Source: Papio anubis
Lineage: Eukaryota > Chordata > Mammalia > Primates > Cercopithecidae
Assembly (NCBI RefSeq): GCF_008728515.1
Contig: NC_044984.1
Span: forward strand, 119,841,349 to 119,905,348
Direction of reading: 5' to 3'
Length of the DNA stretch: 64,000 nt
Shown here: positions 34,737-45,340 of the stretch, one piece after another
Layout of the letters: each line of letters opens with the position of its first letter
How positions within the stretch are numbered: position 1 is the first letter of the stretch
The notes under the pieces: model-generated
Database searches by the model: none
Seen by the model: the letters and a program-made list of their open reading frames with translations, nothing else
Told to the model about the DNA's origin: nothing
Made by a program: the position numbers and the translations under genes

Positions 34737-35779
34737 CTTTGTGGTTTTATCGGTCTTTGATCTTTGATGATGGTGACGTACTGATGGGGTTTTGGTGTGG
34801 ATGTCCTTCCTGTTTGTTAGTTTTCCTACTAACAGTCAGGACCCTCAGCTGTAGATCTGTTGGAGATTGCCTGAGGTCCACTCCAGACCCTGTTTGCCTG
34901 GGTATCAGCAGCAGAGGCTGCAGAAGATAGAATATTGCTGAACAGCGAGTGTACCTGTCTGATTCTTGCTTTGGAAGCTTTGTCTCAGGGGTGTACCCCG
35001 CCGTGTTAGGTGTGGGGTGTCGGTCTGCCCATAGTGGGGGATGTCTCCCAGTTAGGCTACTCAGGGGTCAGGGACCCACTTGAGCAGGCAGTCTGTCCAT
35101 TCTTAGATCTCAGCCTCCATGCTGGGAGATCCACTGCTCTCTTCAAAGCTGTCAGACAGGGTTGTTTGCATCTGCAGAGGTGTCTGCTGCTTTTTTTTTG
35201 TTTGTTTAGCTGTGCTCTGTCCCCAGAGGTGGAGTCTATAGAGACAGGCAGGCCTCCTTGAACTGCTGTGGGCTCCACCCAGTTCGAGCTCCCCAGCAGC
35301 TTTGTTTACCTACTTAAGCCTCAGCAATGGCGGGCGCCCCTCCCCCAGCCTCGCTGCCTCCTTGCCGTTAGATCGCAGACTGCTGTACTAGCAATGAGGG
35401 AGGCTCCCTGGGAGTGGGACCCTCCCGGCCAGGTGTGGGATATAATCTCCTGGTGTGCCATTTGCTAAGACCCTTGGTAAAGCACAGTATTGGGGTAGGA
35501 GTTACCCGATTTTCCAGGTGTTGTGTGTCTCAGTTTCCCTGGCTAGGTAAAGGGATTCCCTTCCGCCTTGCGCTTCCCAGGTGAGGCGATGCCTCGCCCT
35601 GCTTCAGTTCTCGCTGGTCAGGCTGCAGCAGCTGACCAGCACCAATTGTCCAGCACTCCCTAGTGAGATGAACCCAGTACCTCAGTTGAAAATGCAGAAA
35701 TCACCCATCTTCTGTGTTGCTTGCGCTGGGAGCTGGAGACTGGAGCTGTTCCTATTCGGTCATCTTGCTCTGCCCCCTC
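34737..35779 (-). promoter_or_regulatory. L1 5'UTR, sense and antisense promoter region
   Basis: About 1.04 kb upstream of ORF1, retaining the L1 5' end. In this family the 5'UTR carries an internal Pol II promoter and an antisense promoter. Here the antisense promoter would face right on the plus strand, toward 35.8 kb and beyond. Many CpGs have decayed, so activity is doubtful (inference). Confidence 0.7.
35268..35468 (+). other. ORF0-like open frame antisense in the L1 5'UTR
   Basis: A 66-codon plus-strand frame lies about 310-510 bp from the L1 5' end, in the position where primate L1s carry the small antisense ORF0. The frame begins with GTG in place of ATG (peptide read as GSTQFELPSS...), and the next Met is some 40 codons in. 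It is probably not translated. Assignment to ORF0 is by position and strand only. Confidence 0.4.
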
Positions 35780-35814
35780 TACTTTGTGCAGGTTTTAAAG
35801 TAATTCAGGGTCAT

Positions 35815-36785
35815 TGTTGAAAAATTGAAAAGCATGAAGTTCAAAGAACCATTGATAACATTTTCCCCCTACTTCCGTAGTATTCTTATTTTCTGAATTT
35901 TTTTATGTTCTATATAAACAGTTTTCTCTCCTGTCTTTCTTTTGGCTTAATATTTTATTATAGCTGTTTATAACTGTAATTGTAAACCTTTTGTAAATCT
36001 TTCCGTAGCCTCTTACTACTCTTTCATATAAATGTTACATAATATAATTTCCCTAATGGAACCAGTAAGGTTGTTTCTAAATATTTTGCTATTCTCAATA
36101 ATGCTTGAATCTTTGTCTTTCAAGGTATTCCCTTAGATACATTCCCAGATGTGATGGTACTGGGTACTGATACTTTTAAGATTTATTACATGCTCTGGAA
36201 AACTGCTTCCCAGGAAGTATCAGTGAATTCTTGAGATGCTCAGTTTTATGTGTTAACTTGGCTGGGCTGTAGTCCTCAATTATGCAATCAAACACTAATC
36301 TAGGTGTTGCAATGAGGAATATTTCAGATGTGATTAATGTTCATAATCAGTTGACTCTAAGTAAAGGAGATTATCCTGGATAATCTGGTGGGCCTGAGAG
36401 ATTAATTGAAAGGCCTTAAGAGCAGAACTGACATTCTCCAGAAGAAGAAATTCCATTTGTGGAATGCAGCCTTAGCTGCTGCCCAAGAATTTCCACCCTG
36501 CTGCCTGCCCCCACAACCACAGAAGGCAATTCTTTGCAACAAATCCCCTTAATATGTATCCCCTACTAGTTCTACATCTCCAGTTGACCCCTTACTGAAA
36601 CACTGCTCCAAGAAGTATATGAATTGCTCAACTCATCTCATCCTCAGAGTATGGATCTAAGGACATTAACATTTTTGCTTATTTGATAAGTGTAAGATAT
36701 AATCAATTGTTTTCTACACTGATTTTCCTCTCCAATAGAACAAAAAACTTTTCAGATATTTATTAATCATTTTTATTTCCACTTT
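35815..36785 (-). mobile_element. Old L1 3' region, antisense, split by an LTR
   Basis: Left part 'ttgaaaaattgaaaagcat' through 'ggaaaactgcttcccagga', and right part 'catttttgcttatttgata', are consecutive antisense L1 sequence. The LTR-like element at 36235-36605 sits between them. Confidence 0.55.
36235..36605 (+). mobile_element. Old LTR-type repeat inserted in L1
   Basis: Starts with 'tgtgttaacttggctgggc' and carries 'aaaggagattatcctggat' and 'tggtgggcctgagagatt'. Flanking 'aagtatcagtgaattc' and 'aagtatatgaattgc' look like diverged target-site copies. I recognise the pattern but not the family name. Confidence 0.5.
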
Positions 36786-36789
36786 TGGT

Positions 36790-36985
36790 AATTTTCTTTT
36801 CCCACTGATGGAAGTGGAGCTTTGTAATTAAGGAGGTGGGCTCTGCATCTCTTTGTGTCCTGACCCTATCACTAGTGACCTTAGGCATAGAACCAACCGC
36901 TTGCTGTCCCAGTCTCTTCATTTGTAAAGTGGCTATAATAATATACCTACCTTTCCAAGTTATAAATGTATCACTTCTCAGTCTC
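36790..36985 (+). repeat. MIR, sense
   Basis: 'gaggtgggctctgcatctc', 'ctagtgaccttaggcatag' and 'tcatttgtaaagtggctat' are MIR landmarks. The 3' tail appears to be missing here and may lie at 37815-37915. Confidence 0.65.
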
Positions 36986-37814
36986 AAATTCACCCTTCAC
37001 CACCTGCTCTGAGACAATGGGCCAAAGGCGAAGCATTTCTCCTTTTCAGTGAGCACTGTATTTAAGCTTTGTCAGCAGAGGGCACTGGAGGAACATGGCA
37101 GGAGGAAGGATCCACATCTGGAGTGCTGCTCTTTTTTCTTCTTTTTCCTGCTGACATCTGGCTGCAGTAGTGCATGTGCAGGACATCCAGTGTTAGTCAC
37201 TCCACCCCAGCTGTGAACCCTGAGTGTGTGATCCCTTGGCAAGCTCACAAGCTGGCCAGGCCTGGGTACCATCTTGTCGGGGCCTTCCAGCGTGGACAAT
37301 GTGCACCCCAGGCCTTGTGCTGCCCTGGGAGTTAGGGAACTCCCGATGCCCTGACACCCTCTGCATACCCCACCAGCCTGCACTGGGGAAAGTTGGCTCC
37401 TTTGGCTTGGATGCAGACATCTCACACCTCAGGCCATGTGCCAACCACCTGGGGAGTGGCTCTCAACACTGTGACTCACCCCTGCCCACCCACCCACCAG
37501 CCTCAATCTTTCATCCCAGGGTAGAGTTCCCTCCTTGCCTCGCAGGGAGGCAGCTCTGGGGTGGGCATCCCAGTGGAATTCTCTGCTATCCTGGGGGCTG
37601 CAACCTTGCTTCCTCCAACGAAGTCTGAATCCCAGTCTTGGGGAGGTCTCTCCAGGCCCCCGCCAAGTTGTTCCTTTCTTGGATACTTTTCATCAGCTCC
37701 AGGGTCTTCTTTTGAGTTCTCTTTTTATCTTGAGAAGTTCTTCCACATTATAGTTAATAATTATTTGTTTTAAATTTTTTTTCCTTGTTCAAATTACTGA
37801 CTGGACTCCAACTG
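36986..37814. other. Unrecognised GC-richer stretch
   Basis: No repeat is named. Overlapping frames on both strands (37072-37444 minus, 37224-37773 plus) show no domain. If 36790-36985 and 37815-37915 are halves of one MIR, this 0.83-kb block is an insertion into it. Confidence 0.4.
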
Positions 37815-37915
37815 ATACTTGGCCTCACAGAACTGTTTTGAGGTGACTCATATAATGCACGTGCATCACAGATTGCAAATAGTAAGTGCTCAAGGAATGT
37901 TAGTTATTATTACCT
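37815..37915 (+). repeat. MIR 3' tail, sense
   Basis: 'tgcaaatagtaagtgctca' followed by 'gaatgttagttattatta' is the MIR 3' end. Confidence 0.6.
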
Positions 37916-38099
37916 TTTTCATCTTAATATTTTCTTATTGATTTGTATGAGCTATTTATATATTAAGGGTGTGAACTTAAAATAGAGCTTTAGAAAGTAA
38001 TGCAATAAAATGTCCTACAGAATATTTAGTTAGAAGACCTAACTTAATGTTCATTAAGAAGTAACCAGGATTAGGTATAACTTTAGAGTAGAAGAAAAA

Positions 38100-38305
38100 C
38101 TTGGATTTGAATTCTGGCTCTGTAATTTGCTTATTTTGGGGAAGTCCTTTAGTCTCTTATAGCCTCTTTTTTCTCATTTGTATAGATGCAAATAAAAATA
38201 AATATATTTTAGGGTTGCTGGGAAGACTACAAGAGACAAAGAATAATAAAGCTTTTAGGGCAGGTTCTCCTACGTAGTAGGCATTCCATAAATGTTGTTT
38301 CTTTG
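38100..38305 (+). repeat. MIR, sense
   Basis: 'tttgaattctggctctgta', 'ttctcatttgtatagatgc' and 'gtaggcattccataaatg' give nearly the whole MIR in order. Confidence 0.75.
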
Positions 38306-38549
38306 TCCTCTTCAGTTCAAGTCATATTCACTTTCACACATAATGAAGTACCTCATTTGGCATTCTTAGCAACCTCAGGAAGCCACCAAGACTGGTATTG
38401 CAGCTGAATAAAAACCAAGGCACAAAGTCATTTAACTACTTAGCATCACATGCTAGCTAGCAACCAAGAAAGGACCAGAGTATTGCATTTTGGATTTGAT
38501 TTTACTCTACTTAAGAACTAATGAGTTACCATTACTCAATGAATCCTTG
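38306..38549. other. Unrecognised stretch
   Basis: No repeat or gene recognised. Confidence 0.3.
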
Positions 38550-39765
38550 ATTAATTTAATCTTTTATCACTTTGAAGTGACCCTCTTTATCTATATCTGT
38601 GCTTTTTTGTCTTAAAATCTACGGATATTGCTATTTTATACCAGTTTTCTTTTGGTTACAATTTATGTGGCATATATATTTTTCCAAACTTTTTTTTTTT
38701 TTTTTTTGAGGCGGAGTCTCGCTCTGTCGCCCAGGCTGGGGTGCAGTGGCCAGATCTCAGCTCACTGCAAGCTCCGCCTCCTGGGTTTACGCCATTCTCC
38801 TGCCTCAGCCTCCCGAGTAGCTGGGACTACAGGCGCCGCCACCTCGCCCGGCTAGTTTTTTGTATTTTTAGTAGAGACGGGGTTTCACCGTGTTAGCCAG
38901 GGTGGTCTTGATCTCCTGACCTCGTGATCCGCCCACCTCAGCCTCCCAAAGTGCTGTGTTTCAGATATTTTGGATGTGTCTCTTGTGTTTTTATTATATT
39001 TTTGCCAGGCTGTCAGTCTTTGTCTATTAAATGGCATATGTTGTTTATTTACACTTAATATGATGACTAATATATGTGTTTTAATCTATGGTCTTACTAT
39101 GTATTTTCCCTTGTTTACTCCTGTTCTATTCTATGTTTATTTCTGCTTTTCTTTTGAATTAAATGAAAAGATGATATAATTTAAAAATTCTCAGTTAGCT
39201 TCAAAGTTACATACTCTTTTATTGCCTTAGTAGCTACCCTAGAGAATTCAACGTCACTTTTATTTATGAAAATCTAATATTATTTGATAACTTTACCACA
39301 TTTCCAGACAATTCCTTATAATATGTTAATTCCATTTATCATGCTCTGTATATGTCATTATTATTGTGTAGGTTGATATTCTTTCTCTATAAATGATAAG
39401 ACATAAGTATTCTTTTAATAGTCAACACTCATATATTACACACATATTTGCTTCTTTTTTCCCTCTTTCTTTCTTCCTACATCTCTAATCATCTGGGTTC
39501 ACTTTTCTTCTGCCTTTATAGGTATTCTATTTAGTAGTCTCTGCTATAGATAAATGGTGTCAGGTTTTATTTGTCTGAAAATGACTTTATTTCATTTTTA
39601 TTCTGGAATAATATTTTCCCTGGCAGTAGAAATCTAAGTTAGCAGTTATTTTCTCTGCACACTTTGAATATATCATTACATTGCCTTCTGGCTTACATTG
39701 TCTCTGTTGGGAAGTTGCTGTCAGTCTGTTTTTACTTTCATGGTAATATATCTTTGTGGCTGCCT
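38550..39765 (-). mobile_element. L1M 5' portion (ORF1/ORF2 start), antisense, with Alu insert
   Basis: 'gtgaccctctttatctat', 'ttgccaggctgtcagtc', 'aatggcatatgttgttta' and 'cttctggcttacattgtct' match antisense L1 from the ORF2 start into ORF1. It is interrupted by the AluY at 38691-38956 and is otherwise heavily decayed. Confidence 0.65.
38691..38956 (-). mobile_element. 5'-truncated AluY (Old World monkey type), antisense
   Basis: Antisense Alu with 'ggccagatctcagctcact' and intact right arm. It stops at 'aaagtgctg', missing roughly the first 35 bases of Alu. No clean target-site copy was seen, so a later deletion may have removed that end. Confidence 0.88.
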
Positions 39766-41216
39766 TTTTAAGAATCAAAATATTTTGAGGTATAATTTGG
39801 ATACAATACAACATATCCATTTAAAATGTACATTTTGGCTGGGCGTGGTGGCTCACACCTGTAATCACAGCACTTTGGAAGGCCAAGGCGGGTGGGTCAC
39901 CTGAAGTCAGGAGTTTGAGACCAGCCTGATCAACATGGTGAAACCCCATCTCTACTGAAAATACAAAAATTAGCTGGGCATGGTGGTGGGTTCCTGTAAT
40001 CCCAGCTACTTGGGAGGCTGAGACAGGAGAATCACTTGAACTCGGGAGGCGAAGGTTGCAGCCATTGTACTCCAGCCTGGGCAACAGGAGCAAAACTCTG
40101 TCTCAAAAAAAATGTTCATTTTGATGAGTTTTGACAAATTTATTCACCCAACTAATCACCATCAACTAGATGCAGAATTGTGCCATACTGTCTGATCTTA
40201 AGGTTTCTTTGTGCTTTATCCCAATCAGATGTTCCTATTCCTCTTCCCAAGCAACCACTGACCTGCTTTTCATTTTTATAGATTGAATGGGTCTTTCCTA
40301 CAGTTTAATAAAGATGAAAAGATGTCTGGCATCTTTTGCTCAGCAGAATGCTTTGAGGTTTATCCATGATGCTGTATATATCAGTATTCAACTTCCCCAT
40401 CCCACTAGTATTCCATTGTATAGATATAATTTATTGTCTATTCACCTGTTCATGGACATTTAGTTTGTTTCCAGTAGCAAGCTATTATGAATAAAGCTGC
40501 TATGAACATTCACATACAAATATTTGGGTAAATATTCAGGAATGGGAATTCTGGGTCATATGGTAAGTATATATTTAATTTTATAAGAAACTCCCAAATT
40601 GTTTTTCGAAGTGATTGTATGATTTTATGCTTCCTACAGTAATGTACGAGACTTTCAGTTGCTCCTCATTCTTGTCAACATTTGATATTGTCAGTCTTCA
40701 ATTTTAACCATCCTAGTAAGTATATAGGAGTATCTTACTGTGATTTTATTTACATTTCCATAATAACTAAAATTTTGAGCATCTTTTATTGTGCTTATTT
40801 GGCATTCATATATCTTTGAGGAAATATCTGGTCAGTTTATTTTGTCTGGTGTGAGCTTTGGTATTTGTCTTGCAGGAAATTTGCTGTAATAATGTATTTG
40901 CATAAAATTGCTTATAATATTCTCTTATTGCCCTTTTAATGTTTGCAGGATCTGTAATACTATTTTATTCCTGATATTCATAACTTTTCTATTTTCTGTT
41001 TTATTCTTGACTAGTCTGGCTAGAGATTTATCAATTTTTTTAATGTTTCCCAAGAATTAGTTTTTCATTTTATTGCTCTTCTCTATTGTTTGTCTATTTT
41101 CCATTTCATTGATTTTACTTTTATCTTTATGGTTTCCTCCTTTCTGTTTAATTTGTTCAACTTTCTCTCGTATCTTGGGGAGTATGGAATGACATGGAAG
41201 TGTAACAAATTGTGGG
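39766..41216 (-). mobile_element. L1M 3' half, antisense, with Alu insert
   Basis: 'gaggtataatttggataca', 'caagcaaccactgacctgc', 'ccattgtatagatataatt' and 'ttctgggtcatatggtaag' run in antisense L1 order across the Alu at 39837-40108, then into decayed ORF2. Confidence 0.75.
39837..40108 (+). mobile_element. AluS, sense, with internal deletion
   Basis: The right arm lacks about 15-20 bases near 'ggttgcagccattgtac'. It is flanked by AAAATGTACATTTT (39823-39836) and AAAATGTTCATTTT (40109-40122), one mismatch. Confidence 0.9.
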
Positions 41217-41233
41217 TTTTTTTTTTTTTTTTT

Positions 41234-41350
41234 GCTTAAACAACAGAAATTTACTTCTCACAGTTCCAGGCGCTAGAAGTCAAAGATTAAAGTATCAGTA
41301 GGTTAAAGTGAGCCTTAATTCAAAAATCCTGGTGTCCTTGTAAGTAAATA
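41234..41350 (-). repeat. MLT1-type LTR fragment, antisense
   Basis: 'cttaaacaacagaaattta' and 'cacagttccaggcgctaga', ending in 'ctggtgtccttgtaag', is a short antisense LTR piece after a T17 tract (41217-41233). Confidence 0.55.
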
Positions 41351-42359
41351 TGCTTTATGCATTGGTAGGGGCATAAAAATTCTGAAATAATTTTAGAGTT
41401 TTTCAAGAGTAAGCAAATGAGTCAATGTTTTGGTGTAGTTTGGAGCCAGCTGAAGAAAAGACATTTGAATATTGAATGTAGAAAGAGTCTTGTGGCATTG
41501 AATTGTAACTGGAGGTAGTGATATGACTTATGATTTCAAAACTGTGTATTCCTATTTGTACCTGTATATATGAGTAGGCGTATATGTTTTACTGTATGTG
41601 TGTGTGGATTTGTACATATTATATGTACATACATATTTTTAGCTCTGTTCAATAGAAGGGCTAAGAATCAATTGCATTTCCGTAGCTGTAAGGATAACTT
41701 GTGGTCGAGTTTTACCATTTTATATTCTTCCCTTTTAAAAGTAGAGAAGAAGTGATACCTTGGAGAAATGACTGACTTCAGTTCTGGTCAGAGTAGATAC
41801 AAGGTGAACCTGTTATGTCTTGTTAGTTATGCCAAAAAAATTAGGAAGAGCAAAAATAAATAAATAAAGAAATGATAATGGTGTGTCTTAATTACATAGA
41901 ACAAGATTTGAAGAGATTTCCATTGGTTAAATATGGTACAATCTGAGCACCAAAATAGGCACAGTAATGAATATAAACTATTGAAAATATAGGAATTCAC
42001 AAACCCATGTAGATAATAAAACAATAAAAATAAATAAGTACATAAATAAATAGTGATAGGAGAGTGATTTTTTTGGCTTTCTCTTGCATACAGTAAGATA
42101 CTGAGGCCCAATTAAATATGGAGGGAATGCTGGCATTGAAAAAAACCCAGAATTTTAACATCAGCGTAAATAAAGATTGTGTCAGGCACAAGTTATTGGC
42201 GGATGCCAAATCTAGAGGAAAATTTTGATGATTGGCACATTATTTACATGTTCTCAAAGTGTCTTTTAACAGATTGCTTATTAGTTATAAGGGAAAAAAT
42301 AGTAATTTTACATTGGTGAAAGTGAACAATACCTTGACTGTGTAGTTGAAATTAATATA
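41351..42359. other. Unrecognised AT-rich stretch
   Basis: No secure repeat. The right part may be more of the sense L1 that follows, but I cannot show it. Confidence 0.3.
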
Positions 42360-43112
42360 TCACCAGTGAGGGGCACATGGACACCCGTTGTCCCCAGATT
42401 TGATTCTCTGATAAGGACCCAACATCACTTGTGTAAGTATTCCAGCTAGCAATGCATGATTTAACTGGATTGAATCATAAGGAAACATTAGACAAACCCC
42501 AAATCAGGAGAGGTCTATTTTTAAAAGGCAGTAAGGGTGTGTGTATGTGTGTGTGTGTGTTGTACTCTTCAAAAGTGTCAATGTCTTAAAAAACAAAGAC
42601 AGACTGTAGAAGTGTTCCAAGTTAAAGGAGACTAAAGGGATATGCAATAACAGACACCATACAAATAAGATCCTGTCCTGGGGAAAAAATGGCTATAAAG
42701 GACATTATTAGTTCAATTAATAAAACTGGAATATGAGCAGTTAATTAGATATAAGTATTGTATAAATGTTAAATTTACTGAAGTTGATGACTGTATTATG
42801 GTTGTGTTCTAGAATATTCCTATTCTTAGGGAATGCACACTGAAGTATTTAGCGCTAAATGGCCATGGCATAAGTAAATTATTTCTAGATGGTTCAGAAA
42901 AAGTACAAAAACTGTATATATACATATGTATATATGGGGAGAGAGAGAGAGACAGAGTGAGTGCATGTAGATGCGCAAGAATAAGAAAACAACAATGAAA
43001 ATGATAAATAGGATAAAATGTTGACAATAAATGAATCTGGGTATTCTTGGCAATATTCTTGCAACTTTTCTGTAAGTTTGAAGTTATTTCTAAATTAGAT
43101 GTTAAAACATTA
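42360..43112 (+). mobile_element. L1M 3' end, sense
   Basis: 'gaatcataaggaaacatta', 'cttcaaaagtgtcaatgtc', 'atggttcagaaaaagtac' and 'cttgcaacttttctgtaag' are 3'UTR landmarks of mammalian-wide L1 in sense. This is one of only two whole sense L1 segments in the window. Confidence 0.65.
42536..42560 (+). repeat. Short GT microsatellite
   Basis: GT repeat with one A interruption, inside the sense L1. Confidence 0.7.
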
Positions 43113-43173
43113 AGATTGTGCCTGAGAACTCCAGTATTATATTCCCCTGTGGGTCCAGTTCTGTGGTCTACTG

Positions 43174-43202
<29 letters not shown>
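43174..43202 (+). repeat. T29 homopolymer without an attached Alu
   Basis: Twenty-nine consecutive T. The right flank (GCTAATCATGCTTTGG...) is not Alu. It could be the tail of an antisense retrocopy. Confidence 0.8.
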
Positions 43203-43205
<3 letters not shown>

Positions 43206-43531
43206 AATCATGCTTTGGCAGTTACCTTGTCCCCTCATGTGTGTAGGTATTTTTCATTATGTGTCAGACATTGTGTTTTCAGAAATGTTTGTGGAAATAA
43301 TTTGAGTCCTTAGATGAAGGCACCTTTCTGCAGAGATAATGTATGAATATCATGAATAGTTTACTTTTTCATGTGCCCAGGGGCACTAGCATTCCAGGAT
43401 ATTAGGGAAAACTCAGATCACTTTACTTCATGTTCAGGGACTGACTGTTCACTTCTGATTCACTCTTATTCCCAAGGTGTGGTTCTATGGGGTTCCCAGA
43501 CAAATTAAAGTGTGTTGGGGGAAGGATGTTG
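43203..43531. other. Unrecognised stretch, possibly old L1 5' sequence
   Basis: No confident family; continues as 43875-44164 after the Alu. Confidence 0.3.
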
Positions 43532-43549
43532 AAAGATTTGTGAGCCTTC

Positions 43550-43856
43550 GGCCGGGCGCGGTGGCTCAAGCCTGTAATCCCAGCACTTTGGGAGGCCGAG
43601 ATGGGCGGATCACGAGGTCAGGAGATCGAGACCATCCTGGCTAACAGGGTGAAACCCCGTCTCTATTAAGAAATACAAAAAAAAAAAAAACTAGCCGGGC
43701 GAGGTGGCGGGCGCCTGTAGTCCCAGCTACTCGGGAGGCTGAAGCCGGAGAATGGCGTGAACCCGGGAGGCGGAGCTTGCAGTGAGCTGAGATCCGGCCA
43801 CTGCACTCCAGCCTGGGCGACAGAGCGAGACTCCGTCTCAAAAAAAAAAAGAAAAA
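43550..43856 (+). mobile_element. Young AluY (Old World monkey type), sense
   Basis: Near-consensus full-length AluY with 'ggctcaagcctgtaat', 'gagatccggccactgc', most CpGs intact and a long A tail. It has a perfect 18-bp duplication AAAGATTTGTGAGCCTTC at 43532-43549 and 43857-43874. It is the youngest-looking insertion here. Confidence 0.97.
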
Positions 43857-44164
43857 AAAGATTTGTGAGCCTTCTTCCACTTTGTGGGCTCTGGATTGTG
43901 ATGTCTGTTTTAGGTGTGTGAGGTTGTCGAAAGTTCTTAGCCTCTTAGCTGACCCCTCTCTGGTATTGGCAAATGCTCACAGAAAAAAAGAGACCCCCAG
44001 TTCTGGGCTCATCTTCATGCACCTCTCTCATCCCATCGATTCCAACTGTGCAATTTTTTACCTTTAAAAAATTTTTTTGATGTCTGCTGTAAATCATATT
44101 TATATTTTGACTAGTTTCTCTTGTTGTCCCCAGCAGGAGAATTTCTTGGGATCACTGAGACTGA

Positions 44165-44830
44165 CATTACTGAGAGCAAAAGTATCCCAACTTGATTCTT
44201 TTAACTGCTGTAAAGTGTTTGATAATAGGGCTATATCATGGTTTACTTAGCCATTCTTACATTGACAGACGTTTAGTTTATTTCCAAATTTGTACTGTTT
44301 CTAATAATGGTGGGTTAATCATATTTGTGTATGTCTCCCTGTGTATATGTAAAAGTACTTTTCTAGCTATCAGGAAATGGAAATGCTAGGTTATAGCTAT
44401 TGAACATTTTAAATGGTAGTGGAAGCAGCCACAGTTTTCCAAAATGACGGTAGTAGTATATACTCTACCAGCAATGCATAGGAGTTCTCATTTTTCCACA
44501 GTCTCCTCAGTGCTTAACATAAAATCTTTGAAATGTAGCCAATGTGATGAGTGACAAAAATATCCCCTTATTGTTCTAATTTTCATTTTGTTGGCTGATA
44601 ATAACATTGAACATCTTTTCATATGTTTATTGACCATTTGTATTTCCTTTTCTGTGAAATCCCTTTTCATGTCATTTGCCTACTAGTTGATTTTTCATTA
44701 TTGATTTATACGTATTCATTATGTATTTTGGATATTAATTCTTTTAAATTTATGTATCAAATATTATCTTTAGTTTGTCACTTCCCTTCACAGTTTCATG
44801 GGGTCTTTTGCCTTATGTTGTAAGTATTGT
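44165..44830 (-). mobile_element. L1M ORF2-end region, antisense
   Basis: 'cttagccattcttacattg', 'aatgctaggttatagctat', 'accagcaatgcataggagt' and 'catcttttcatatgtttat' are antisense L1 in order. Confidence 0.7.
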
Positions 44831-45146
44831 GGTAGCTTAATTATCAATCTTATATTCTGTAGCTTTGCACTTTATTTCTTACACTAAAATCTCAAGCCTC
44901 GTCTCAAATAATCCTGTTTGTTTTTTGCATCTCAGTAAAACACAGATACACACACGCACACACAATCCAACACTTAAATTTTTTTCATTCACTCATATTC
45001 TGTGGGCTTTCATTGCTTGTATTTTACTTTCAAATTTTATAGTATGAATTTTAAATAAGAGCATTTGGTGACCTTTTTGTAGATTGCAAAAGGAGTTGCC
45101 TTTTTCCATCATATCTCTTCTTTTTCCTTCTAGTTTTTTTCTCTAG
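44831..45146. other. Unrecognised AT-rich stretch ending in a strong pyrimidine tract
   Basis: May hold more decayed L1. 45110-45146 is a long pyrimidine run with two AG acceptor-like ends (CTTCTAG and CTCTAG). Confidence 0.35.
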
Positions 45147-45340
45147 TGAGAAAAATGATGATAATAAGTGTCAGCATGGAACGGCGACGGATGCTGGGCC
45201 AAGTGTCGGAGGAAAATGGATCGCGGTGTGTCTGTGCATGCACAAACATTTTGTCGCTTTGGGCCTTACTTTTGTCGACCTCAAAGCAAGAGCATTAAGT
45301 TACAATTAATTACACTTACAATTACACTTTGCGACCTCTT
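45147..45340 (+). other. CpG-retaining unique pocket with a 48-codon frame
   Basis: Nine CpGs lie within about 160 bp (45182-45341) of otherwise AT-rich, CpG-poor DNA. A plus-strand frame from ATG 45155 (internal ATG 45176) stays open to TAA at 45296-45298. It follows a strong acceptor-like tract ending at 45146. The peptide includes MERRRMLGQVSEENGSR. I recognise no family. It could be a conserved non-coding element, a first or alternative exon, or chance. Confidence 0.35.

Larger units (their letters stand above)
29592..35779 (-). mobile_element. Full-length L1 (L1PA class, Old World monkey lineage), inactive
   Basis: 6.19 kb antisense element from poly-T (its A tail) at 29592 to its 5' end at 35779 (plus-strand 'gttcctattcggtcatcttg' just inside). 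The target-site duplication TACTTTGTGCAG is exact at 29580-29591 and 35780-35791. Order on the minus strand: 5'UTR, ORF1, ORF2, 3'UTR, A tail. All parts are present, but both frames are broken. Divergence is modest, so it is much younger than the other L1s here. Confidence 0.95.
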
